Shown here one piece after another: positions 1-7,673 of a stretch of 46,399 nucleotides of DNA. Under the pieces are notes generated by a model. That model ran no database searches. It had not been told where the DNA came from and was given only the letters and a program-made list of their open reading frames with translations. This DNA is from Hyphomonas sp. TMED17 (lineage in GTDB: Bacteria > Pseudomonadota > Alphaproteobacteria > Caulobacterales > Hyphomonadaceae): assembly GCA_002172915.1 (NCBI GenBank), contig NHBW01000013.1, forward strand, positions 110,784-157,182, given 5' to 3'. The position numbers and the translations under genes were made by a program. Every line of letters begins with the position of its first letter. Positions within the stretch are counted from its first letter, which is position 1.

Positions 1-2
1 AT

Positions 3-413
3 GCACTCGAGGCCGATGGTGTGCATCTTGGTCTTGATGATATGGATATCAAACTAGCCCGCGACATTGTCGGCCCGGACGTTATCATTGGCGCAACCTG
101 TCAGACCAGCCGGCATAATGCCATGGTAGCAGGCGAAGCTGGCGCCGATTATGTCGCTTTTGGTGCATTTTTTCCTAGTGAAACCAAGCCAGATGCCAAG
201 CGCGCAGAATCGGACGTGCTGACATGGTGTCAGATGTTCCTGACCCTACCATGCGTCGCAATTGGTGGCATCACAGTTCACAACGCAGCCCCGCTGATTG
301 CTGCCGGTGCAGACTTTATCGCCGTATCGAATGGTGTCTGGACGCATCCCGACGGTCCCGCGGCGGCTGTCGCAATGTTTAATCAGCTGATTGATCAGGA
401 GATGCCCGATTAG
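3..413 (+). CDS. thiE: Thiamine-phosphate synthase, C-terminal part (gene runs off the left edge)
   Basis: ThiE joins 4-amino-2-methyl-5-hydroxymethylpyrimidine pyrophosphate to the thiazole phosphate to make thiamine monophosphate in the cytoplasm. The frame is open from base 3 and reads ALEADGVHLG at the edge, the classic ThiE strand around the GADGVHLG motif, so the start lies outside the window. The GATCQT stretch, GADYVAFGAFFPSETK and the late AIGGITVHNAAPLIAAGAD segment are the family's phosphate- and pyrimidine-binding loops on a TIM barrel. About one third of a usual protein of roughly 210 residues is missing at the N-terminus. The 3' end overlaps the convergent membrane-protein gene by about 35 bases. 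The family assignment is secure; a TenI-like paralogue is the only real alternative. Confidence 0.9.
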   Translation, partial: ALEADGVHLGLDDMDIKLARDIVGPDVIIGATCQTSRHNAMVAGEAGADYVAFGAFFPSETKPDAKRAESDVLTWCQMFLTLPCVAIGGITVHNAAPLIAAGADFIAVSNGVWTHPDGPAAAVAMFNQLIDQEMPD

Positions 414-714
414 CCAAGCCAGTTGCAGACCGCCCGGTCAGAATATCATGCAGGCTTGTGTCGATTCGGAATATCGCCCGCACCAGTTCAGTGACAAGAC
501 GCAAAACGAGCACCCATAGCAAGGCGACAAACAGCACTGTCAGAATACCAAAAAAATGTCCGAGAAAATCGTCGGCCAGTCGGCTGCTTTTTTCAATTAT
601 ACGCCGCACGGCACCGATACCGACCGCGAACAAGCCGATATAGTATAGAATTTGTGCGACAACAGGCCCCATTGGTCGCTCGAAATTCACCAATCGTCCC
701 AAAACACCCATCAT
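379..714 (-). CDS. Small DUF4282-like membrane protein
   Basis: A protein of about 111 residues with two hydrophobic segments. The first follows a short amphipathic start ([14 protein letters not shown]) and the second is long ([19 protein letters not shown]). It is then followed by [17 protein letters not shown], which resembles the conserved C-terminal part of DUF4282 proteins (R..E...v.FrI...L..I). I chose the ATG pair at 714/711 because AAGGAG lies 4 and 7 bases upstream; the open frame extends further 5' but carries no comparable site and looks non-coding. It is divergent from efp and overlaps the 3' end of thiE tail to tail. Function is unknown. The membrane location is a direct reading of hydrophobicity; the DUF assignment is from memory of the family pattern. 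Confidence 0.7.
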   Translation of the reverse strand: MMGVLGRLVNFERPMGPVVAQILYYIGLFAVGIGAVRRIIEKSSRLADDFLGHFFGILTVLFVALLWVLVLRLVTELVRAIFRIDTSLHDILTGRSATGLANRASPDQSAD

Positions 715-830
715 CTCACTCCTTATTTGGCAATAATGCGAATCCAATTTATGGCTTGCATCTGCCCACATTACTTGACCGAACCCGCAGCCGCGTCTAC
801 CCCGCGGCCGGTATATACAGGAATCCAAGC

Positions 831-1397
831 ATGGCCAAGATAAACGGTAATGAGATTAAACCGAATATGGTAATCGAGTATAATGGTAGCGTATGGCGCG
901 CAATGAAGTGCAATGCCGTCAAACCGGGAAAAGGCGGCGCCTTCAACCAGGTCGAGATGCGCAACCTTTTCAACGGCTCGAAAGCAAATGAAAGATTTCG
1001 CGCCAATGAAACTGTCGAGCGCGTTCGCCTCGAGCAGAAAAAATATCAGTTTCTATTCGATGCCGGTGAGGCTTACGCCTTCATGGACGAGGAAACCTTC
1101 GAGCAAATTGAAATCGCGAAAGATTTCATCGGCGACGATGCCGACTTTTTGCAAGATGGCATGGTCGTAGAGATCGAATTTTACACCGAAACCCCGATTG
1201 GCGTCGCGATCCCGGATCAAGTGACAGTTACGGTCGAGGAGACCGAGCCGGTTGTCAAAGGTCAGACTGCGGCCAACAGCTTCAAGCCAGCGATTTGCGA
1301 TGGTGGCGTTCGCGTGACCGTCCCGCCTTTTATCGGAGTTGGCGAACGCGTCATTGTGCAAACATCTGACCGTACCTATCTCCGACGCGCCGACTAA
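831..1397 (+). CDS. efp: Translation elongation factor P
   Basis: EF-P binds between the P and E sites of the ribosome and relieves stalling at consecutive prolines. The protein is 188 residues, the same as the E. coli protein. The start at 831 gives [11 protein letters not shown] and places the PGKG loop so that the modified lysine is exactly Lys34, the residue beta-lysylated by EpmA in bacteria with that pathway. The three beta-barrel domains are intact, and the C-terminal domain carries [16 protein letters not shown]. The open frame upstream of 831 is not conserved-looking. A short AGGAA precedes the start. suhB follows 13 bases downstream in the same direction, so the two are probably co-transcribed. 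Proline-rich clients exist in this window, for example the GH16 lipoprotein with a 12-proline run. Confidence 0.96.
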   Translation: MAKINGNEIKPNMVIEYNGSVWRAMKCNAVKPGKGGAFNQVEMRNLFNGSKANERFRANETVERVRLEQKKYQFLFDAGEAYAFMDEETFEQIEIAKDFIGDDADFLQDGMVVEIEFYTETPIGVAIPDQVTVTVEETEPVVKGQTAANSFKPAICDGGVRVTVPPFIGVGERVIVQTSDRTYLRRAD

Positions 1398-1410
1398 AGG
1401 ACGATAATCG

Positions 1411-2226
1411 ATGTCGAAACCATCAGCTGTCGGTAATGTCATGATCGAAGCGGCCCGCAGGGCCGGTCGGAGTTTGGCGCGCGATTTTGGCGAAGTAGAA
1501 TACTTGCAGGTGTCTAGCAAAGGCCCCGGTGATTTTGTTTCAAACGCCGACCACAGGGCCGAAGACGTCATCTTTGAATATTTGACCAAAGCGAGGCCGG
1601 GCTACAGCTTCCTAATGGAAGAGAAAGGCTTCGTCGAAGGCAGCGACAAGACAAATCGTTTCATTATTGACCCGCTGGACGGGACTCTCAATTTCCTGCA
1701 TGGCCAACCTCATTATGCGGTTTCAATCGGCCTCGAACGCGATGGCAAGCTGGTTGCAGGTGTGGTTTTCGATGTCAGCCGGAATGAGATATTCTGGGCC
1801 GAGACCGGCCGCGGAGCCTGGCTTGGCCAGCGCAAGTTACGGGTCGCCGCCCGCAAGAAGCTCGACCGGTCAGTACTGGCAACCGGGGCCCCCTGGTTCG
1901 GCAAAAGCACCGAAACACACATGCAGTTCTCACGTGAACTCTCGACCATAGCACCAACGATCGCTGGCATACGCCGCAACGGCTCGGCTGCCCTAGACCT
2001 CGCCTGGGTCGCATGCGGTAGATTCGATGGTTTCTGGGAACGCGGGCTCAATCAATGGGATATCGCGGCCGGAATTGTTCTGGTCAGAGAGGCTGGCGGG
2101 GTGGTCACGGAGATTGACGGTAAAGACGTGCTCCAGACTGGTTCGATTATCGCCGCTAATCCAGATCTCCATCCGCTGATAGAAAGCCCCATTCGTAATG
2201 CCGGAAAACGCAAACCGGACAATTGA
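1411..2226 (+). CDS. suhB: Inositol monophosphatase family protein (SuhB-like)
   Basis: A Mg2+-dependent phosphatase of the IMPase/FBPase-like fold, probably acting on inositol-1-phosphate or related sugar phosphates; in proteobacteria SuhB also modulates ribosomal RNA transcription and ribosome biogenesis. Metal-binding residues are visible: the glutamate pair at 70-71 (FLMEEKG), the DPLDGT motif at 87-92 and the WDIAAG motif at 216-221. The 271-residue length is normal. It lies 13 bases after efp and overlaps the next small membrane-protein gene by 29 bases. An alternative substrate such as 3'-phosphoadenosine-5'-phosphate (CysQ) is less likely because the sequence follows the SuhB pattern (GSAALDLAWVACGRFDGFWE). 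Confidence 0.9.
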   Translation: MSKPSAVGNVMIEAARRAGRSLARDFGEVEYLQVSSKGPGDFVSNADHRAEDVIFEYLTKARPGYSFLMEEKGFVEGSDKTNRFIIDPLDGTLNFLHGQPHYAVSIGLERDGKLVAGVVFDVSRNEIFWAETGRGAWLGQRKLRVAARKKLDRSVLATGAPWFGKSTETHMQFSRELSTIAPTIAGIRRNGSAALDLAWVACGRFDGFWERGLNQWDIAAGIVLVREAGGVVTEIDGKDVLQTGSIIAANPDLHPLIESPIRNAGKRKPDN

Positions 2227-2404
2227 AAAGACCGAGGCTGGTTTTCTTAAGCGCAGACTGGGCTCAGTCCGCGCAGCGTTGTCATATTTAAAGCAGAACA
2301 GAAAGCGCTTATTCTGGTTATGGATTGCCTACCAGACCGTAAAAGGGCTTTTAACACTGTCGCTGATCTGGCTGCCACTATTGTTATTATGGCTGAACAG
2401 GTAA
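2198..2404 (+). CDS. Small single-span membrane protein downstream of suhB
   Basis: A 68-residue protein with a charged N-terminal half rich in Arg and Lys and a C-terminal hydrophobic segment (LTLSLIWLPLLLLWL) that should form one transmembrane helix. Its ATG lies inside suhB, a 29-base overlap in a different frame, so translation is probably coupled to suhB. I do not recognise a named family. The positively charged cytoplasmic half followed by a short C-terminal anchor would suit a small membrane-associated accessory factor, but that is only a topology argument. Confidence 0.55.
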   Translation: MPENANRTIEKTEAGFLKRRLGSVRAALSYLKQNRKRLFWLWIAYQTVKGLLTLSLIWLPLLLLWLNR

Positions 2405-2419
2405 GCTCCTAAGCCCGGC

Positions 2420-2983
2420 TTAGGCGTTAAGTTCAACATCCCAATACAAATAATCAGTCCATGTCTGATGCAGATGGTGAGGCGGGAAACGTCGCCCCAT
2501 ATCCTGCAATTTATGGTTCGAAGGCTGATAGGGCTGAATCTTTGGATGCATGTCGCACTCTTTCGGCAACCGGCCACCTTTACGATGGTTACACTTCGAA
2601 CATGCCGCAGCAATATTGTCCCAACTGGTTCGTCCGCCTTTCGAACGAGGTATGACGTGATCGAATGTTAGCTCGTCAGGTGAACCACAATAGACACATT
2701 CAAACCCGTCTCGAAGGAATACATTAAACCGCGTAAAAGCCGGCGGTCGATCCTGACGTACAAATTCCCGCAGCGCGATGACGCTTGGAAGTTTCATTTC
2801 GAAACTAGGGCTTCGAATATATGAATCATATTCGGCGACGACATCAACGCGATCTAGAAACACCGCTTTAACCGCATCCTGCCAGCACCAAAGTGATAAC
2901 GGATAATATGACAAAGGCCTAAAATCGGCATTCAACACCAAAGCCGGCCGACCATTGGGAGGGGACAGTAGAACCTCGGTCAT
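2420..2983 (-). CDS. HNH endonuclease
   Basis: The C-terminal half contains the HNH signature in order: a CVYCG knuckle, LTFDHVIPRSKGG with the catalytic DHV, then WDNIAAACSKCNHRKGGR with the second CxxC. This is the zinc-supported HNH fold. The N-terminal part (ALVLNADFRPLSYYPLSLWCWQDAVKAVFLDRVDVVAEYD) is the usual lead domain of the chromosomal HNH family common in Alphaproteobacteria. I start at 2983 (MTEVLLSPP, 187 residues), which matches the usual length. The frame stays open to 3127, with another possible ATG at 3058. There is no phage or restriction context, so it is more likely a housekeeping nuclease of unknown role than a mobile homing enzyme. Confidence 0.85.
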   Translation of the reverse strand: MTEVLLSPPNGRPALVLNADFRPLSYYPLSLWCWQDAVKAVFLDRVDVVAEYDSYIRSPSFEMKLPSVIALREFVRQDRPPAFTRFNVFLRDGFECVYCGSPDELTFDHVIPRSKGGRTSWDNIAAACSKCNHRKGGRLPKECDMHPKIQPYQPSNHKLQDMGRRFPPHHLHQTWTDYLYWDVELNA

Positions 2984-3123
2984 GTCCGTTCGTCCCAGTT
3001 TATTCTTAGTTCTTGCGCGCGCGATATTATGAAGACGGATCTCCTTCTTGATTGTCATCCTATGCTTTCCGATTCCTGTAACAATAATATGACAAGTCAG
3101 GCACAAGTCACCCGCCGATCTTG

Positions 3124-3744
3124 TCACGGCATATTATTGCGCCAGTTCCACAGCAAATGAGCCGCCACGCCGCGATACGGACGCCATGTCTCGGCCAGTT
3201 CGGAAAACGGCTTTGACCCTAGACGTTCCGGTGCCTCGGCAGCACGACGATACCCCTCCATCAGACCGACATCGCCGACAGGAAAAGCATCAAGATGCCC
3301 GACGGCGTTCATTAAAAATATCTCCGCTGTCCACGGACCGATACCTTTCACCGCGACCAGCTCGCCCCGTGCCTGCCCGATATCCGAACGTTTCAGACGG
3401 TTAAAGTCTAGCGCCCCGGTTTGAACAGCTTCGGCGATTGCCCGCATATGTCTGATTTTGGGCCGCGAGACCCCGCACGCCCGCAATGCAGTCTCGTCGG
3501 TGGCCAGAATACTGTTCTGGTTGACATCACCATCCAGCAGACCAGCCACTCTTCCCCAAATGGTTGCAGCGGCCTTGGTCGACAATAATTGATAAATGAC
3601 CGACCGCGCCAGAGTATCAAATGATGCCGGGGCCGCACGCCAATCCGGAACCCCCAGCGTGGCGTAAATTCGTGCAAGAACAAGATCGCGATCCGCCAGA
3701 GTTTCACACGCCGTCTTCAGATCGGTTCGTGTCGGATGTGCCAT
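3124..3744 (-). CDS. DNA-3-methyladenine glycosylase family protein (AlkA-like, HhH-GPD)
   Basis: A base-excision glycosylase of the helix-hairpin-helix GPD superfamily, expected to remove alkylated bases. The hairpin and the catalytic aspartate are seen in VKGIGPWTAEIFLMNAVGHLDAFPVGDVGL, where the Asp of PVGD is the likely catalytic residue. At 206 residues it lacks the N-terminal TBP-like domain of E. coli AlkA and resembles the short AlkA forms. The upstream plsC gene ends at 3748 and the start codon is GTG at 3747 or ATG at 3744. The sequence GAG in the plsC stop region serves as the ribosome site, so translation is coupled. It has no FeS cysteine cluster, which argues against an EndoIII or MutY assignment. 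Confidence 0.88.
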   Translation of the reverse strand: MAHPTRTDLKTACETLADRDLVLARIYATLGVPDWRAAPASFDTLARSVIYQLLSTKAAATIWGRVAGLLDGDVNQNSILATDETALRACGVSRPKIRHMRAIAEAVQTGALDFNRLKRSDIGQARGELVAVKGIGPWTAEIFLMNAVGHLDAFPVGDVGLMEGYRRAAEAPERLGSKPFSELAETWRPYRGVAAHLLWNWRNNMP

Positions 3745-3747
3745 CAC

Positions 3748-4485
3748 TTACTCATTTTGATTACTCTCGCCGCGCGTTAGCAGTGCATTTGACCCTGCTT
3801 CGAGACGCGCCTGAAGTGTGGCCAGCATGTCTTTTTGCGACAAGCCGGCATCGATTTCCGGCAACACTTCATAAACGACGATTCCAGGTTTTCGGATTAA
3901 ACCATGCGCTGGCCAGCAGTGTCCAGAATTTGTCGCCACCGGTATGATTGGCAAGTCAAGATTCTTGTAGAAGGCCCGGATACCGGCCGGCTTATACGCA
4001 GGCGGCGCGCCCGGCTCTGTCCGTGTTCCCTCCGGGAAAATGACTAATTGCCGCCCGGCACCCGACAGTACCCGGCTCTTGGCCGCTTTTAGCATACGCC
4101 GCATCGTCTGGGCGCCGCCGTCCCGATCGATCGGTATTTGTGATGATTTGAGCGCGTACCATCCGAGAAACGGGTACCAGAGCAATTCACGCTTCATGAT
4201 GACAACCGGATCCCGGAAGAAGAGAAACGGTATAAAAACATCGAGCATGGCTTGGTGTTTGCCGGCAACAATTTGCGCACCGTCCCGGATATGCTCATGC
4301 CCTTTAAGTTCGACACGGATTCCGCAGATCCATCGCAAGCCGAACAGAATAAGCCGCGCATAAACCCGGATAAGCGATGCGGTAACACGCCGTGGCAGAA
4401 ACAGCACTGGCAGACCGAGTATCGCGAGGGTCGCCATTGTGCCGTAAAGCCAGATAACGAACACCAGAGAGCGTAAAAGTATCAC
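3748..4485 (-). CDS. plsC: 1-acyl-sn-glycerol-3-phosphate acyltransferase
   Basis: PlsC adds the second acyl chain to lysophosphatidic acid at the cytoplasmic membrane, giving phosphatidic acid. Motif I is visible as GKHQAMLDVF (H-x4-D) and motif III as VIFPEGTR, with one N-terminal hydrophobic segment (VIWLYGTMATLAILGLPVLFL). I place the start at the GTG at 4485 because it overlaps the ftsX stop as GTGA and has AAAGGA 7 bases upstream. This gives 245 residues, the normal size. The longer open frame to 4584 lies wholly inside ftsX. Coupling to ftsEX ties phospholipid synthesis to the division and cell-wall transporter, an arrangement seen in other Alphaproteobacteria. Confidence 0.92.
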   Translation of the reverse strand: MILLRSLVFVIWLYGTMATLAILGLPVLFLPRRVTASLIRVYARLILFGLRWICGIRVELKGHEHIRDGAQIVAGKHQAMLDVFIPFLFFRDPVVIMKRELLWYPFLGWYALKSSQIPIDRDGGAQTMRRMLKAAKSRVLSGAGRQLVIFPEGTRTEPGAPPAYKPAGIRAFYKNLDLPIIPVATNSGHCWPAHGLIRKPGIVVYEVLPEIDAGLSQKDMLATLQARLEAGSNALLTRGESNQNE

Positions 4486-5351
4486 ATCATTTCCTTTAAC
4501 GAGCTTATAACAGTGACGCGGGCGGCCGAACGCGCGACAATCCCGGCAACAATCGGCGTCGCTAGCAGAATTGCGATATTCCATCGATTAAGGTCAGGCT
4601 GGGGCAATAATTGTGCCGCAATACCGTCAGTCTCCGCGAAGAAGAAAACAATCGCCGCTGATGCCGCCAGCGCTGCCACAGCACCGCCAATGCCAGCCTG
4701 AACAGCCAGAACCCAGAATCTTTTTTCAAACAATTGTGCGATATAGACATCATCGGCACCTGACAGGTGCAACACATCGACAATATCGCGTCGGGCCAGC
4801 AACGCCGCTTTTGTCGCAAACGCAATCACCGCAATTGCGGTTGCAGCTAATAAAGTGACTGCGGCCATGGCGACAAAGCGCAGCAATCGCAGAGCTTCGC
4901 GAACATAGGCCGTATATCCCGAATGCGCATTCACTTCGCCCTCAATCGACATTGAGGCCATCAGGGCTGTAATCTCCGGCGACGGGTCACCCACCAAAAC
5001 ATCGGCCTGTACCGCGATTAAAAGCGGCAGGGCCAGACTTCCCGCAAGAACACCGGATCCGAGGCTGGGCTGCAAAAGTGCCTCAACTTCTTCGTCAGAC
5101 AGTAGATTTACTTCGATGACGCCATTTAGCTGCTGTATCCCGTCAGCCAGATCCTCTGCCAGGGCGCGATCCGGTGTCTGGACAATAACGCTCAGCTCGC
5201 CTTCAACTTGCGCACTCCACGCTGCGGCGGCGGTATAAGTGCCTTGTGCGATAAGCGCGGACAATGCTGCAAGAAAACACAAAGCGCTTACGACGAAGAA
5301 CAAGGCGGCTTCACGCGCATCACCTCGCGGCAGAAGTGGAGTCTGGCGCAT
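4482..5351 (-). CDS. ftsX: Cell division protein FtsX (permease-like subunit)
   Basis: FtsX is the membrane subunit of the FtsEX complex, which passes ATP hydrolysis energy to periplasmic murein hydrolase activators during division. The 289-residue protein has an N-terminal hydrophobic helix after a short basic tail (LFFVVSALCFLAALSALI). A periplasmic domain with LSVIVQTPD follows, then three C-terminal membrane helices around 160-180, 215-235 and 255-280. The last of these is followed by SLKEMM. Its start codon shares one base with the ftsE stop (TAATG), and its own stop overlaps the plsC start. A plausible partner, EnvC, is encoded about 4 kb to the right. Confidence 0.93.
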   Translation of the reverse strand: MRQTPLLPRGDAREAALFFVVSALCFLAALSALIAQGTYTAAAAWSAQVEGELSVIVQTPDRALAEDLADGIQQLNGVIEVNLLSDEEVEALLQPSLGSGVLAGSLALPLLIAVQADVLVGDPSPEITALMASMSIEGEVNAHSGYTAYVREALRLLRFVAMAAVTLLAATAIAVIAFATKAALLARRDIVDVLHLSGADDVYIAQLFEKRFWVLAVQAGIGGAVAALAASAAIVFFFAETDGIAAQLLPQPDLNRWNIAILLATPIVAGIVARSAARVTVISSLKEMM

Positions 5352-6067
5352 TACTGACGATCTCCGAAATCCCGGTCCTGGGCCAGCAATCCGTGACTCA
5401 GTCGAAGCATCGGGGCGTTAAACTCGCGAATGAGCTCCAAATCATGAGTTGCGATCAGAACAGTTGTGCCGAACCGTTTATTCAACTCGACAAACAACCG
5501 GACGATCTTGCGCCCCATTTCGAAATCGACATTGCCCGTCGGTTCGTCAGCGATCAACAAATCTGGTTTCTTAATCAAAGCGCGAGCAATTGCCACCCGC
5601 TGCTGTTCACCGCCTGATAGCGAGGGGGGCCGCATATCAACCCGTTCACTCAGACCAACCCAGCGCAGCAAATCGATCACCTCGTCGCGATACATCGAGG
5701 CTTTCTGCCCTTCAACCCGCAATGGCAAAGCCACATTCTCAAAAGCCGTCAGATGATCAAGCAAACGGAATTCCTGGAACACAACGCCGATACGACGACG
5801 CAGATGCGCCAGGTCTCGCCGTTTCATGCGCTGGGTATGGCGACTAAAGAGCCTGATATCTCCACGGCTCGGGGCATGCGCCAGATATAAAAGCTTCAAC
5901 AACGACGACTTGCCCGCGCCCGACGGCCCAGTCAGAAAATTGAATGACCCTTTTGCCAAATCAAGATCAATATCGGTCAGCACCTCTCCGGTTTTGTCAT
6001 AATTCAGACAAACCCCGTCGAGCGACACCGCTATATCATCACCCGGGCCGGCTCTATATCGTGACAT
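5351..6067 (-). CDS. ftsE: Cell division ATP-binding protein FtsE
   Basis: The ABC ATPase of FtsEX. Walker A is GPSGAGKS at 47-54, the Q-loop follows in VVFQEFRLLDHL, the signature is LSGGEQQR at 150-157, and Walker B is LLIADEPT at 170-177 followed by GNVD. The H-loop lies in ATHDLELI. The 238-residue length is slightly above the E. coli protein (222) because of a longer N-terminus. It is the first gene of the leftward unit ftsE-ftsX-plsC-glycosylase. A close relative would be LolD, but the direct overlap with ftsX settles the identity. Confidence 0.95.
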   Translation of the reverse strand: MSRYRAGPGDDIAVSLDGVCLNYDKTGEVLTDIDLDLAKGSFNFLTGPSGAGKSSLLKLLYLAHAPSRGDIRLFSRHTQRMKRRDLAHLRRRIGVVFQEFRLLDHLTAFENVALPLRVEGQKASMYRDEVIDLLRWVGLSERVDMRPPSLSGGEQQRVAIARALIKKPDLLIADEPTGNVDFEMGRKIVRLFVELNKRFGTTVLIATHDLELIREFNAPMLRLSHGLLAQDRDFGDRQ

Positions 6068-6200
6068 TCAGATGCTTACCTACCCTGTCGATGCAATCAT
6101 AACTGAATTTCAGCATGAAAGATTCACCACCAAATTTATCATCACTATCTTTGCTGGCGCCCTGACGAACAATCAAGAGTGAAAGCGAACGTAATTGCCT

Positions 6201-6214
6201 TTCACTGCAGTGAA
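6201..6214. promoter_or_regulatory. 14-bp perfect palindrome in the ftsE/hpt intergenic region
   Basis: TTCACTGCAGTGAA is a perfect dyad lying 134 bases upstream of ftsE and 286 bases upstream of the phosphoribosyltransferase start, in the 432-base gap between these divergent genes. The length and symmetry suit a dimeric repressor operator. I cannot name the regulator, and the rest of this gap shows nothing else I can support. Confidence 0.35.
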
Positions 6215-6499
6215 TATAGCAAAAAACGATGAAATTAGTGTGTTCGCAAATGCAGACTGTACAAGTCGTCCACTACACTTGCCGTCACGGCGCCGCGACA
6301 AAATCGCGGGAAAAGAATAGTCAGAATATTATTTGCTCGCGATATAATCACCTGATTGCGCGTGCGTCGACCGCCGACAGTCTGCCCCCAATGGCCGGTA
6401 TCCACCGGCCTGTCTTCCTGACCTTTCCGAACTCGACAACTCGCTTTGTTTCAGGGTAGGTCAGCACCGCAAACACAGTTAGATTCCAGGTTCGACGGC

Positions 6500-7039
6500 A
6501 TGACAATTAAAACAGCCCCACGAAAGATCGACATTATTATGTCGGAAGAACAGATCCAGTCGAAGCTCAATGATCTCGCAACGAAACTCAAACCCCGCCT
6601 TGAAGGCGAGTGGACTGCAATTGCCATTCTGCTAGGCGCAATGCCTTTTGCCGTCGACCTGATGAAGGCTCTGGCCCGGCTCGATACGCACCCGGTAATG
6701 GACGCGATCTGGCTTGAAAGTTATCATGATAGCCGCGAAAGCTCGGGCCGCGTTGGGATCAAAGCGGATATAAGCCGCGAGATAAAAGGCCGCGGCGTGC
6801 TCTTGCTCGACGATGTATTCGATACTGGCAGAACACTCGATTTCGCGAAAAAACACATGCTGGCAAAGGGCGCTCGTGAAGTCGTCAGCTGCGCAATGGC
6901 CGTCAAGCCCGTCGAGAGAGCAAGCAGTATGCAGCTGGATTATTACGCATTCGAGGCGCCCTCTCGGTTTCTTGTCGGCTATGGCATGGATGATGCCGGT
7001 CTATATCGCGGCGTACCTTTTATCGGGGCGCTGGATTAG
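6500..7039 (+). CDS. hpt: Hypoxanthine phosphoribosyltransferase-like protein
   Basis: A purine salvage enzyme that transfers phosphoribosyl from PRPP to hypoxanthine or guanine. The PRPP-binding motif is clear as VLLLDDVFDTGRTL at about residues 100-112. The segment IDIIMSEEQIQSKLNDLATKL matches the N-terminal strand and helix of bacterial HPRTs. I start at 6500 (MTIKTAPRKID, 179 residues), which matches family length; an internal ATG at 6539 would cut the first strand. The extended frame to 6446 is not conserved-looking. The gene is convergent with rppH and overlaps it by 20 bases. Another type I phosphoribosyltransferase specificity, such as xanthine, cannot be excluded from sequence alone. 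Confidence 0.85.
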   Translation: MTIKTAPRKIDIIMSEEQIQSKLNDLATKLKPRLEGEWTAIAILLGAMPFAVDLMKALARLDTHPVMDAIWLESYHDSRESSGRVGIKADISREIKGRGVLLLDDVFDTGRTLDFAKKHMLAKGAREVVSCAMAVKPVERASSMQLDYYAFEAPSRFLVGYGMDDAGLYRGVPFIGALD

Positions 7040-7541
7040 CGCCGTTTGCCGCCAGCCGGTCCGACCATGGCGCAAACTGTTTCGCTACAGCCTCGTAAAC
7101 CGGCCGTTTGAATGGCACCACCAGACCGGGTACATCTTCTAGCCGGGCCCACCGCCAGGCATCGAATTCTGGCTTGTGCTTGTCGAGCCGCACTTCGCTA
7201 TCGGTGCCTTTGAACCGCAAAGCGAACCATTTCTGGCGTTGGCCAAGGAAAGGACCGCCCATCCGTTTTCTAAGCGCCAGAGGGAAATCATAATATAGCC
7301 AGTCATCTGTCTGGTCGAGCACATCGACGAATTTCGCCGAAACGCCAATTTCCTCTTCCATTTCGCGCAACACGGCATCAGCGGGCGCCTCGTCGAGATC
7401 AACTCCCCCCTGCGGCATCTGCCATTGATAGGCGCCACGGCCATTTATTCTGCGCCCGACGAAAACATTACCGGCACCCGAAAATAGCGCCAGGCCAACA
7501 TTATCCCGATACAGTTTTGGATCCCGCTGATGTGTCGTCAT
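7020..7541 (-). CDS. rppH: RNA pyrophosphohydrolase
   Basis: RppH removes pyrophosphate from the 5' end of transcripts, starting RNase E-dependent decay. The complete Nudix box runs from 45 to 67 (G-x5-E-x7-RE-x2-EE-x-G), preceded by YQWQMPQGGVD, the hallmark of the RppH/Ap4A hydrolase subfamily. The C-terminal half keeps EFDAWRWARLEDVPGLVVPFKRPVYEAV. The start at 7541 (MTTHQRDPKLYRDNVG, 173 residues) fits the family; the 15 upstream codons are dispensable. It is downstream of envC and ctpA on the same strand, the usual alphaproteobacterial order, and was probably transcribed with them. Confidence 0.92.
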   Translation of the reverse strand: MTTHQRDPKLYRDNVGLALFSGAGNVFVGRRINGRGAYQWQMPQGGVDLDEAPADAVLREMEEEIGVSAKFVDVLDQTDDWLYYDFPLALRKRMGGPFLGQRQKWFALRFKGTDSEVRLDKHKPEFDAWRWARLEDVPGLVVPFKRPVYEAVAKQFAPWSDRLAANGANPAPR

Positions 7542-7673
7542 GTCAAAACCAATAGCTCGGTCTGGTAGAATTGACCACAAGACCATTCGGCCAATCTCCG
7601 AACCCGGCCGTTGTGCCCCCCTTCAGGCAACTGATAATAAAGGCTGCAAAACAATGAAAATCGGTCGTCTCAA

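Noticed and set aside
6229-6459. Plus-strand open frame upstream of hpt
   Set aside because: No Shine-Dalgarno, unlikely composition, and it ends at the hpt leader.
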